Shown here one piece after another: positions 45,086 through 53,590 of a stretch of DNA of 64,000 bases. The position numbers and the translations under genes were made by a program. The notes under the pieces were generated by a model that ran no database searches, was not told the origin of the DNA, and was given only the letters and a program-made list of their open reading frames with translations. This DNA comes from Pedinophyceae sp. YPF-701 (taxonomy: Eukaryota > Chlorophyta > Pedinophyceae), in assembly GCA_916048055.1 (NCBI GenBank), contig CAJZHL010000006.1:372001-436000 (forward strand). Direction: 5' to 3'. Numbering within the stretch: position 1 is the stretch's first letter; every line of letters starts with the position of its first letter.

Positions 45086-48000
45086 ATGTCTGTCAACTCT
45101 AGTGCTGGAGAGGCACGCTTAGAGCGCTCGCCCCTCAGGGAGTGCATGCGCGACCTGGCTGATCCCGGAGACGACGACGCGGCTCGTCGTGCTCTCGCAG
45201 CCTTCGAGCGGCAGCACCAGGCGGTCCGCGGCGACCGGCGTTGGTGGGAGGAGGTGTCGCGCACCGACAACAAGTTGCGGGGGGCGTTCGACGCCGCCGT
45301 GGAAGCGCTGCGGGCAACACGGCGCGACGATGCTCGGGCAGGTCTGGGCGCGCTGGTTGCGGACCTGTTGCGGCCGGTGTATGTGCCGGGCATTGCACCA
45401 GTGGGGGAGAGGCGCGACGCAGCGAGCGAGGCGGGCATGCTCAGGGCGTTGGCGGTGGCGCTGCGCAGAGCGGAGACATCACGAGCGCAGGCTGCACTGG
45501 CGCATGCGGCGCGGCGGATGCTGGCACCGGGGGGGAGGGAGACGGCGCGTTTGCAGGTGGCTGGGCTGGTGAACCTGCAGGTCGGGCTGCTGGAAGCTCT
45601 GGAAGCCGGCACAGCTTCGGACGAGGAGATGACGGAGCTTGCCGGGGCGATGGTGCAGTGCTTGCGGCGGGCTGACGGGGAGGATCTCGAGGCTGTCGGG
45701 GTGCGGCGCGACGAGGCAGCGATGTCAAATGGGGCGCTTGTGCTGGGGGAGGCGCTGCGGGACGCCCGGAGCGACGCGGCGCGGACGGAGCTTGCGGCTG
45801 CGATTGGTCTGCTGCTGGGGCCGGGGGGCGACGTGGGGGCGCGGCGGGAAGATGCGAGAGATACTGGGCTGGAGATGGCGCTGGCGCGGGGGCTGGAGGC
45901 GGTGGTTGCGGGGGCGGCGGGGCGTGTGGAGGGATCGGCGGAAGCGGAGACGGCAGAGGGGGCGATGAAGGCGCTGGGCGTGGCGATGGAACGGCTGCTG
46001 ACAGAGCCGGGTGGGGGGGGAGGCGGGCGACGCCGCAGGAAGACGCTGCGACCCATCTCGTGGCGTGTCGGGGAGGCGGTGCTGCGGGCGAGGGACATGG
46101 CGCGTGGGGGAGGCCACGCGCGGACGGTGCTGCATCGCCTCGTGTGGGCGATGGCACTCGACGTCGCACCTGGTGTTGCCCTCGTCGAGCACGCTTGGAT
46201 GACGGGCACCATTGAAGTCGTCGGCATGCTGGTCACGGTCATCGCAAGGGCGGTTCGGGAGGATTCGTCGGTGGGCAGTGGAGCCAGTCTTTGGGAAGGT
46301 GCTGTGGCGGAAATTGCCGAGGCGGTGAGGAGGGCCTGGGCCCGCGGCCATGAGCAGGGCGAGGCTGCCAAAGCGCTGTGTCGTGCGGGCTTTGAAGTAC
46401 TGCTGGCGGGCGGCCCCGTCGAAGGCCCGGAAAGCGATGCAAGGGTGCACGCGCTCGGGGCAGCTCTAGGTCAGGCGCTCAAGGTCGCTGGGGTTCAGGA
46501 TGCCACGACGGCCACGCTGGGCCTGGCGATCAGTCACCTGGTGAACAGCGCGGAGACGACAGGGGCGAAGCGGGCAGTCATCAGCGCAGCGCGTTTCGCC
46601 GACCTGGGGGCTGTGTGCCAAGTGCTAGCAAGCGCCCTGGTGGAGGCCGGATGCGACAAGGACAGGGCAGCACTTGCCGATGCTGTCCGTACTCTTCTGG
46701 CGGATGGTGAAGTGGACATCGGCGAAAGCCATATGTTGGCAACGGCGCTGCATCACGCGCTGCAGAGGGCGGACAGCGATGAGAGCGTGAGGGCCATAGG
46801 CAATGCTATCGACTCGTCGTTCGGTCGCGGCGGATCGACAGGAGGCGTGCGGGGCGACGCGGCACGTGCGGCGGGCATGGAGGTGGCGCTCGCTGGCGCA
46901 GCCAGAGAGGGTGGGGTCATGAACGATGCTGAGATGCCAGGACCGTCGACATACAGCGATCTCCGGGGAACGGATCAAGCGATATCGCAGAAGGCATCGG
47001 CGGAGCTTTTCAGCTACAAGCCACGCCCAGCTCCGCAGCTCGGACGACGGGAAGACAATTTCTCGGCGGATGCAACCAGTGTGTTCTCCGAAGGGTCGAC
47101 TCTCAGACCTCAAAGGTCCAGCCCGATCCTCAAAATACTTGCGGCAGGGTTCGTGCAGGCCCTGACGCTCGATTTGTCGGATGACATGAGGGCGGACGTC
47201 AGCGAGAAGACCGTGGCAGAGGTCGCCACGGAACTACAACTTGTCTCCAAAAATCACTCTTCGCGCGGGGCAATATCAGTCGCACTGTGTATGTCAGTGT
47301 GGAACATGCTGGACGCCGAAGGGCCGGCCTACGAATCGAAGGAGTATGCACTCGCTGCGTTGATGATTTGTGCACTTGAAATCGCGCAAGTCGGGGAACG
47401 AATCGAGATCCTTGGCTCGGCGATTGACACGCTCATCATTCTTGCTGAGCACTTCGGATGCTCACGAGGAGCCGTGAACGACGCGTTGCACAGGGCGGGC
47501 ATGGAGGCAGCGCTGGCGGAAGCACTGCGGGAGGCGAAGAGCGACAGCACCAGGGAGGCGCTCGGGGGCGCAGTACGGGACCTGCTGCTCAGCGGCGGCG
47601 AGACAGATGACGCGCGGCGGGATGCTGCGCACGAGGCCGGCATGGAGGCAGCGTTGGCGGCCGCACTGCGGGAGGCGTCAAGCGACGACAGCATGGAGGC
47701 TCTCGGAGGTGCAGTGAGCAACCTGCTGGGGGCAGGTGGGGCAAAGTACGACGCGCGCCTCGACGCGGCGCACAAGGCTGGCATGGAGGCGGCGCTGGCG
47801 GAAGCACTGCGGGAGGCGAAGAGCGACAGCACCCGCTCGGTGCTGGCTTGGGCAGTGAGCAGCCTCCTGACGTGCGCTGGAGAGACTGAGGCAGCGCGGC
47901 TTGATGCTGCGCACGAGGTCGGCATGGAGGCGGCGCTGGCGGCAGCACTGCGGGAGGCGTCAAGCGACGACAGCATTGAGGCTCTCGGAGTAGCGGTGAG

Positions 48001-48727
48001 CAACCTCCTCACGTGGCGTCAAGGGCGGCCCTCGGGGGCGACGTACGACGCGCGGCTTGACGCGGCGCACGAGGCCGGTATGGAGGCAGCGCTGGCGGAA
48101 GCACTACGGGAGGCGGAGAGCGACAGCACCAGGGAGGCGCTCGGAGGGGCAGTGAGCAACCTGCTGCAGAGAGGTGGGAAGACTGAGGATGCGCGCCTTG
48201 ACGCGGCGCACGAGGCCGGCATGGAGGCGGCGCTGGCGGCAGCACTGCGGGAGGCGGCCAGTGACAGTAGCCGGGAGGCGCTTGGAGGTGCAGTAAACAA
48301 CCTGCTCGGGGAATTAAACGGGGCGAAATTTGACGCGCGGCGGGATGCGGCGCACGCGGCAGGTCTGGCAGATGTACTGGCAGAAGCTTTGCGGGAGGCG
48401 GGGAGCGACGACAGCAGGCATGCGTTGGCAGGTGCGCTATGCAACTTTTTGCATGGTGATGGCCCCACTTCTGGCGCAAGGCTTGACGCAGCGCACGCGG
48501 CAGGCGTGATGGCAAGGGTGGTAGAAGCGCTGCGGAAGGTTGCGAGACAGGGCGACGCCAAATGGGCGCTGGCCGGGGCAGCTGGCTTACTGCTTGGTCA
48601 CGGTGGGGCGACCGAGGACGCACGGAATGAAGCCGCGAACGAGTTGGGCCTGAACGAGGCGCTGGAGATCTTGAATTCGTCGGAAAGCGACGCCAGCGTC
48701 GGCGAGTCGCTGGAAGCAAGTGCGTGA
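45086..48727 (+). CDS. Alpha-helical tandem-repeat (ARM/HEAT-like) protein ARM2, intact
   Basis: Uninterrupted frame of 1,213 aa from the ATG at 45086 (MSVNSSAGEARLERS). It is collinear with ARM1: the RRWWEEVSRTDNKLRG segment, the DARAGLGALVADLL helices, a Gly-rich patch (PGGGGGGRRRR), WAMALDVAPGVALVEHA, and ALGLAISHLVNSAETTGAKR-type sequence. A unique, less helical insert follows (about 46915-47460, MPGPSTYSDLRGTDQ and on), then about eight units of about 47 aa (GMEAALAEALREAKSDSTRE, LGGAVxxLL), each differing from the next. This is a normal aged solenoid, unlike the near-identical array in ARM1. A protein-interaction role is inferred from the fold; no catalytic motif is visible. Confidence 0.8.
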   Translation: MSVNSSAGEARLERSPLRECMRDLADPGDDDAARRALAAFERQHQAVRGDRRWWEEVSRTDNKLRGAFDAAVEALRATRRDDARAGLGALVADLLRPVYVPGIAPVGERRDAASEAGMLRALAVALRRAETSRAQAALAHAARRMLAPGGRETARLQVAGLVNLQVGLLEALEAGTASDEEMTELAGAMVQCLRRADGEDLEAVGVRRDEAAMSNGALVLGEALRDARSDAARTELAAAIGLLLGPGGDVGARREDARDTGLEMALARGLEAVVAGAAGRVEGSAEAETAEGAMKALGVAMERLLTEPGGGGGGRRRRKTLRPISWRVGEAVLRARDMARGGGHARTVLHRLVWAMALDVAPGVALVEHAWMTGTIEVVGMLVTVIARAVREDSSVGSGASLWEGAVAEIAEAVRRAWARGHEQGEAAKALCRAGFEVLLAGGPVEGPESDARVHALGAALGQALKVAGVQDATTATLGLAISHLVNSAETTGAKRAVISAARFADLGAVCQVLASALVEAGCDKDRAALADAVRTLLADGEVDIGESHMLATALHHALQRADSDESVRAIGNAIDSSFGRGGSTGGVRGDAARAAGMEVALAGAAREGGVMNDAEMPGPSTYSDLRGTDQAISQKASAELFSYKPRPAPQLGRREDNFSADATSVFSEGSTLRPQRSSPILKILAAGFVQALTLDLSDDMRADVSEKTVAEVATELQLVSKNHSSRGAISVALCMSVWNMLDAEGPAYESKEYALAALMICALEIAQVGERIEILGSAIDTLIILAEHFGCSRGAVNDALHRAGMEAALAEALREAKSDSTREALGGAVRDLLLSGGETDDARRDAAHEAGMEAALAAALREASSDDSMEALGGAVSNLLGAGGAKYDARLDAAHKAGMEAALAEALREAKSDSTRSVLAWAVSSLLTCAGETEAARLDAAHEVGMEAALAAALREASSDDSIEALGVAVSNLLTWRQGRPSGATYDARLDAAHEAGMEAALAEALREAESDSTREALGGAVSNLLQRGGKTEDARLDAAHEAGMEAALAAALREAASDSSREALGGAVNNLLGELNGAKFDARRDAAHAAGLADVLAEALREAGSDDSRHALAGALCNFLHGDGPTSGARLDAAHAAGVMARVVEALRKVARQGDAKWALAGAAGLLLGHGGATEDARNEAANELGLNEALEILNSSESDASVGESLEASA
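47490..48630 (+). repeat. About eight diverged 47-aa helical units in ARM2
   Basis: Units of about 141 nt with core G-M-E-A-A-L-A-x-A-L-R-E-A-x-S-D. They have diverged in sequence, and two units have small insertions (a WRQGRPSG segment and an LNGAK segment). They keep one frame throughout. Confidence 0.88.
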
Positions 48728-49022
48728 CCGTCTTGAGCCACCTGCGTAGGTGGCTGACACGCAGTGGCAACGGTGATCTGCGGCTTTGCCGCAAGGGCAG
48801 CCGCAAAGCTGTAACCTCGAATGCGATCAGTTCCGGGCTACGGAGTTGACGGAGACGACACGCCGGGGTGGTATCACACGATGTTGCAATAGACGCACAT
48901 CCTGCATATTCAGCGTGCTATATGACGTGTGCGAAATTGTGTTCTCTGTTCACGTCAATCGAATCTGTCACATGATTCGGCTTTCGCCTAGCGTGGCTTT
49001 CCACGCTTCCTGTGTCGTTGCC
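48728..49022. other. Intergenic region ARM2 / Y2
   Basis: About 295 nt between convergent genes, moderately AT-rich (48880-48980). No gene seen; it likely holds both 3' ends. Confidence 0.4.
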
Positions 49023-49922
49023 CTATTCCTGTTCCTCCACATGCCTGATCCTGGCGCCTTTCCGCCCGTATCTCTGAAGCAGCTCCCCGATCGCCTCCCG
49101 CGACAGCACCATCCCCGGCCACCGCGCCCCCGACCGCACCACGAAGTCCCGGAACCCCTCGTTCAGCTCGTACCCGAGGTGCGCCGTAGACGCCCGGTTG
49201 CGCCCCCGGAAAAAGACCTCCATTACGTACACGTACCGGTTCCTCGCGCTCCTGCACCCCGCCAGCCGCTCCATGGCATCCTGTAGCGGGACGTCATAGT
49301 TGGGCCCCACCCGGTGGCCCGCCCACAGAACCGAGTGCACGCCCCTCACGACCTCCTCGACCAGGCGGGGCACGAAAATATTCGCAGCCGCCCCAAGCAA
49401 CGCCGGCGGCATCCCGGCAGGCAGCACCTCCCAAAAGATGATGTTGTCCTCCATCGCGAGGCAGTTCACGCTGGGCCGGCGGTCGAAATGCACCGTCTGT
49501 CCCACGGAGGCCACGGGGCACGGCTGGTTGTCGGGGTCGCAGCCGCACAACATGAACGCCGCGTTGGTCTTGGCGTGTACCTGCTTGAACCCCGCAGCCC
49601 TCTTCTGCGCCTCGCTCATACCCGCAGCGTTCCCCGGACGCCACTGAGGCCGCGGAGCAACGCCAAGGTCGTATATAGCCACGCTGCCCACGTCGCCGTG
49701 TTCCTCCAGAGGACTTCCGCTGTCCCACGCTATCAGTTCATCGATGCCAAGGTCGGCGTGTTGTGCGTCCTGGACAGCCCAGAGGTCGCTGAAACTGTCG
49801 ACTTCGAGGTGCAGCGTCAATGGCATGTCGTACAGCTCGTCGCCGACCAGGCGTCCGTCAATGTCCATCATGAACTCGTCCCCGCGTGACAACGGGAGGT
49901 GCCCGCGCCTATCGTCACTCAT
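49023..49922 (-). CDS. Unrecognised 299-residue protein Y2 (paralogue of Y1)
   Basis: Single exon, 299 aa, starting MSDDRRGHLPLSRGDEF. The C-terminal two thirds nearly equal Y1 at both DNA and protein level (about 49080-49620 against about 38850-39390). The N-terminal third aligns only loosely (DIDGRLVGDEL against DIDGVLVNDQL). Contains HAKTNAAFMLCGCDPDNQPC, VHFDRRPSVNC and EVFFRGRNRASTAHLGYE. Family not recognised. It is convergent with ARM2, as Y1 is with ARM1. Confidence 0.68.
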   Translation of the reverse strand: MSDDRRGHLPLSRGDEFMMDIDGRLVGDELYDMPLTLHLEVDSFSDLWAVQDAQHADLGIDELIAWDSGSPLEEHGDVGSVAIYDLGVAPRPQWRPGNAAGMSEAQKRAAGFKQVHAKTNAAFMLCGCDPDNQPCPVASVGQTVHFDRRPSVNCLAMEDNIIFWEVLPAGMPPALLGAAANIFVPRLVEEVVRGVHSVLWAGHRVGPNYDVPLQDAMERLAGCRSARNRYVYVMEVFFRGRNRASTAHLGYELNEGFRDFVVRSGARWPGMVLSREAIGELLQRYGRKGARIRHVEEQE

Positions 49923-50076
49923 CGCAGCCGGCTTTCGCGCTCAGCTGACGCAACGAGGCTCGCCGGGCGTGCCGCAACGCGCGGAAGACGCGCCGACTGC
50001 CCGGATCGCTCTGCACCAGCCGCCAGGCCAGCTGGTTGCGGCCGGTGCTGCTGGCCAGCTGTGCTGCACTCCCTCG

Positions 50077-50960
50077 TGTTGGGCGCTCGCGGGAGTGGTG
50101 GTGCGGGCAAGCCTTGCCTTCAGCTAGCTGCTCCCGCCGCCCTTGATGGTCGTCGGTGAAAGTGGCCAGACTGCCGCGGAGAGTGAGTACTTGAGCCCCC
50201 GCGCGCCGGGGCTGCAAAACTGGTTCCCAGTTAGCAGGCTGGGGCGCCGCGGACAGACGCCGTCAGGCCTCGACGCGACGTCAGGCCCCCCCGGGTCGAC
50301 CCGCCTGCGCCGTTCCCCGTCTAAGCGACCCGTCATGCCGAGCGCAACGCCGCCCTGCGGCCCACAGCGGGCCGAGAGGCTGCCGTTGCCCCAAGCGCTG
50401 CCCCGCGCGGCCAGGACGGGTCGCCCCGTAGCGTGGGGGCGACGTTGGCGCATGAACCCGTGTCTGCTGCAGCTGTCGCTGCCGTCTCCGGACCTTGAGC
50501 CCAGCAGCGCGCCCGCGACCCAGCCGTGAACGCCTCTCAAGAGGGAGCACGTCCTGCCCCGCAACCGAGCCGCGGGACTGCCCGCCGCCCTGTACCCTGA
50601 CGATCAGACTCCTCTGACTCATGCCATCGTGCTGCCGTCGCTCACAGCGCTGTGCCGCCAGCGACGCTCACTACCTGCAGCTGTGCTACCTTCATGAAAG
50701 CGAGCCCCGCTCCCGGTCCCAGAGGCCCCGTCAGCGCTCCGCCCACACAGCTGTGCACTTTGCAGAAGGTGCGCCCCTGCCTTCAAAGTATCTTTTAGCC
50801 GCGCCCTACCCCGGGAACGAGCCAGGAAGCATGTCGTTGACACAGCAAGCTCGCGGCTGAACTGTCACGCGCCGCCGTGGGCAGCGGTAGCCGCCCGCAA
50901 GGCGTGACGGTGCCTGATGCGCGGCGCGGGCACTGAGCGCCGACGAGTGCGGCCGGCGCG
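50077..50960. repeat. Direct repeat, copy A
   Basis: Bases 50077-50434 match 52680-53036 almost exactly (start TGTTGGGCGCTCGCGGGAGT; one 1-nt deletion in copy B). A second matching block begins at 50661 (partner 53268, GCGACGCTCACTACCTGCAG), and a third, weaker one at about 50867 (partner about 53475). Spacing between blocks is conserved (584 against 588 nt), so the whole roughly 0.9 kb is one duplicated unit with a diverged middle. Confidence 0.88.
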
Positions 50961-50979
50961 ACGGCAGTGTCTGACTCGG

Positions 50980-51019
50980 ACATCGTCGGACGATGTGCGG
51001 GGGAGTCCCCCGGGGACTC
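50980..51019. repeat. Two adjacent short palindromes
   Basis: ACATCGTC-G-GACGATGT (50980-50996) is followed at once by GAGTCCCC-C-GGGGACTC (51003-51019). Each has perfect 8-nt arms and a 1-nt centre. Near the end of repeat copy A. Confidence 0.6.
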
Positions 51020-51551
51020 TCGGAAACGTCCCCCTTGCTGCAACCCGACAACTTGTTGGCGGCATGGGAGCTGGATGTGAGGTGACTGCTTCGAATCAGA
51101 CATGCGATTCAGGGAAGCTGTGTGATCGTACAAGGTCACTAGTACTGGTTCAATTCAGCACAAGCAGTGGCTGGAACAGGTTTCGAGCTTGCATGAATTC
51201 TCGCCTCGACGAGCGGAAGCGACCCCGAGATCATGCGCGCCGACCGTTCAGTGCAGCATGCGGTCGCCCGCCGGGCGCCCAGCGTGGGTTGATGTGGGAA
51301 GCCAGCAGACAAGCAGTTGCAACGCGACGCGTGTGTGCACTTGGTCCGCGTGTTTGTTGAGCTCACACGCCCGCCGCCTGGCTTGTTGTCGGTACTGGCT
51401 CGGAGCGCCGCCGGCCTCTACGTAGCGCGGCGGGGCTTGTTAACAACAGTGCTAGCGTGTGGTGTGATCTCTCAGGGCATCCCTCACCAGTTTGCCGGTA
51501 GAGCTACTGCTCCTCACGGCACAGCAGCTGACGATCACCTTGGCCCTGCCC

Positions 51552-52628
51552 TCACGCGGGGCTCGCGCCAAACGCGTTGCCGTTGCCACCCGGCCCCGCG
51601 CCACCCGGCTGCGCAGCGCTGTTGTCCGCCCCCGCCGGTGCGGCTTGCACCGGGCCGATGTGCATGGGAACGAGCCCGCCCATGTTGTACGGCGGGCTGA
51701 ACGGGGCCAGAAAGCGGATGGCGCTCAGGTGCTCAGCGGGCGCGCCTTGGGCATTGCCGATTGCTGACGGCGTGGCCCCACCCGCAGGAGCTGCCGCCCC
51801 CGGCATGACCGGCGACAACCCGAGAGCCTGTTGCGGTGCCATCAATAAGACCCATGCCGGCACCTGGACCCATGCCTGCGGTTGAGGAAACACCGCCTGT
51901 GGCGTTCCCGCAGGCGCCCCTGCGTGCTGCTGCTGCTCCTGCTGCTGCTCCTGCCCCTGCTGCTCCTGCCCCTGCTGCTGCTGCTCCTGCCCCTGCTCTT
52001 GTTGCGGCGGCGATGGTTCAGCAACCGACACGGGAGGGCCTGAAGGTTCTCCGGGCGGCCACACGTCAGCAAGCTCCTCCCAAGCTCGCCGTATCTCAGG
52101 CGACTTGCTCTCCATCTGACTCTCGAGATTGCGCCCCTTGTTCTGCAACTGCTCCCTAACGTAGCCCGCCAGGAGCGCACCGTCGGGGTGGTCGCGGTCG
52201 CTGCGCAAGATGCGCGTCCACCGCATCCTGCCGTTCTGAGCGTTCACGCGCATGAGCTGCAGCAGCCGCAGTTCCTGGGCGTCGGTCCACTTCGCCCTGC
52301 GCTTCCCATCCAGCGAGCAGTCGTCATCGTCGCTCTCCCAAGCGTCGCTCTCGGAAGCGTCGCTCTCCGAAGCGTCGCTCTCGGAAGAGTCGCCAGGCGC
52401 CTGGCCCCCGCGCGGCCCAGCCAGCGGCACTGCGACCCCCACAGCGGGCCGCTGCCGCGCCGGTGCGCCCTGCACCTGGACGTGGCGCTTGCCCCTGCCT
52501 GCGCCACCCGCGTCATGTCCGTCCCGCTTCCGACGGGGAGCGCCGCTCCCCCGCTCAGCGGGCCTCACTACCGGGGAGTTCATCGTCACCCTTCCGTCTG
52601 CACGCGCAACAGCAGGAGCTGGCGTCAT
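51552..52628 (-). CDS. Myb/SANT-like Q-rich protein (putative DNA-binding)
   Basis: About 358 aa if begun at the ATG at 52628 (MTPAPAVARADG). The frame is open to 52772, but those extra codons lie in the flanking direct repeat and read the same in copy A, where no gene follows, so they are probably not coding. An acidic S-E-S-D repeat (three 15-nt units, about 52340-52395) precedes a Myb/SANT-like domain: KRRAKWTDAQELRLLQLM, then RMRWTRILRS, then LQNKGRNL. A Gln/Glu run follows, then a Pro/Gly/Ala-rich C-terminus. The layout suits a transcription factor or chromatin protein; targets unknown. It lies exactly between the two copies of the direct repeat, as if inserted or retained by the duplication. 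Confidence 0.62.
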   Translation of the reverse strand: MTPAPAVARADGRVTMNSPVVRPAERGSGAPRRKRDGHDAGGAGRGKRHVQVQGAPARQRPAVGVAVPLAGPRGGQAPGDSSESDASESDASESDAWESDDDDCSLDGKRRAKWTDAQELRLLQLMRVNAQNGRMRWTRILRSDRDHPDGALLAGYVREQLQNKGRNLESQMESKSPEIRRAWEELADVWPPGEPSGPPVSVAEPSPPQQEQGQEQQQQGQEQQGQEQQQEQQQHAGAPAGTPQAVFPQPQAWVQVPAWVLLMAPQQALGLSPVMPGAAAPAGGATPSAIGNAQGAPAEHLSAIRFLAPFSPPYNMGGLVPMHIGPVQAAPAGADNSAAQPGGAGPGGNGNAFGASPA

Positions 52629-52679
52629 GTTGAGGTGGTCATGCTGTTGTGCCAGTGGCGGGTGGCAGTTCGTTCGCAG

Positions 52680-53590
52680 TGTTGGGCGCTCGCGGGAGTG
52701 GTGGTGCGGACAAGCCTTGCCTTCAGCTAGCTGCTCCCGCCGCCCTTGATGGTCGTCGGTGAAAGTGGCCAAACTGCCGCGGAGAGTGAGTACTTGAGCC
52801 CCCGCGCGCCGGGCTGCAAAACTGGTTCCCAGTTAGCAGGCTGGGGCGCCGCGGACAGACGCCGTCAGGCCTCGACGCGACGTCAGGCCCCCCCGGGTCG
52901 ACCCGCCTGCGCCGTTCCCCGTCTAAGCGACCCGTCATGCCGAGCGCAACGCCGCCCTGCCGCCCACAGCGGGCCGAGAGGCTGCCGCTGCCCCAAGCGC
53001 TGCCCCGCGCGGCCAGGACGGGTCGCCCCGTAGCGGAGATGGCACATTCGTTCACGCGCCGAGTGCACTGCAGCTGCATCTGCCGCGGCCACGCTCGCGA
53101 CGAACGGTTCGATGCCGTATCGCGCACAGCACCGCGTTTGAGAGCCACGCCCTCAGCTGTGCTCGCCGGGCCATCACCACGCCGCGGGCCACCACCCGCC
53201 CGCGGCTCCGTGCTATCAGGGCACGACTTCGCTCACTCATACCAGCTCGCCGCCCTCACAACCGCAAGCGACGCTCACTACCTGCAGCTGTACTACCTAT
53301 ATGAAAGAGAGCCCCGCTCCCGGTCCCAGAGGCCCGCCCCCGTCAACGTTCCGCCCACACCGTACAACCCTCCTCACTGTTCGCGCCTTCACGGCACTCC
53401 TACGTCGCCCGCCCCCCCCCTGAACCAACAGCTGCCAGGAGACCACCATCATCGCAGACGATGGTGACGTTGCGACTGTGCTGCGCCGCCGACAGCCGTG
53501 GCAATCGCCTGCAAGGCGACTGTATCTGGTGTGCGGCGCGGACCCCGAGCGCCGATGAGCACGGCCGGCGCGAGGGTGGTTGACGTGACG
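52680..53590. repeat. Direct repeat, copy B
   Basis: Partner of 50077-50960. The first 357 nt are almost identical to copy A. Downstream blocks at 53268 (GCGACGCTCACTACCTGCAG) and about 53475 are more diverged. No gene is supported inside it. Confidence 0.86.

Larger units (their letters stand above)
49923..51551. other. Intergenic region with repeat copy A and palindromes
   Basis: About 1.6 kb with no supported gene. It holds the first copy of a direct repeat (50077-50960) whose second copy is at 52680, and two adjacent short palindromes at 50980-51019. Open frames here are short and overlap on both strands. Confidence 0.45.

Noticed and set aside
53100-53120. GGTTCGA-type sequence suggestive of a tRNA T-loop
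   Set aside because: No matching acceptor, D or anticodon arms could be folded around it.
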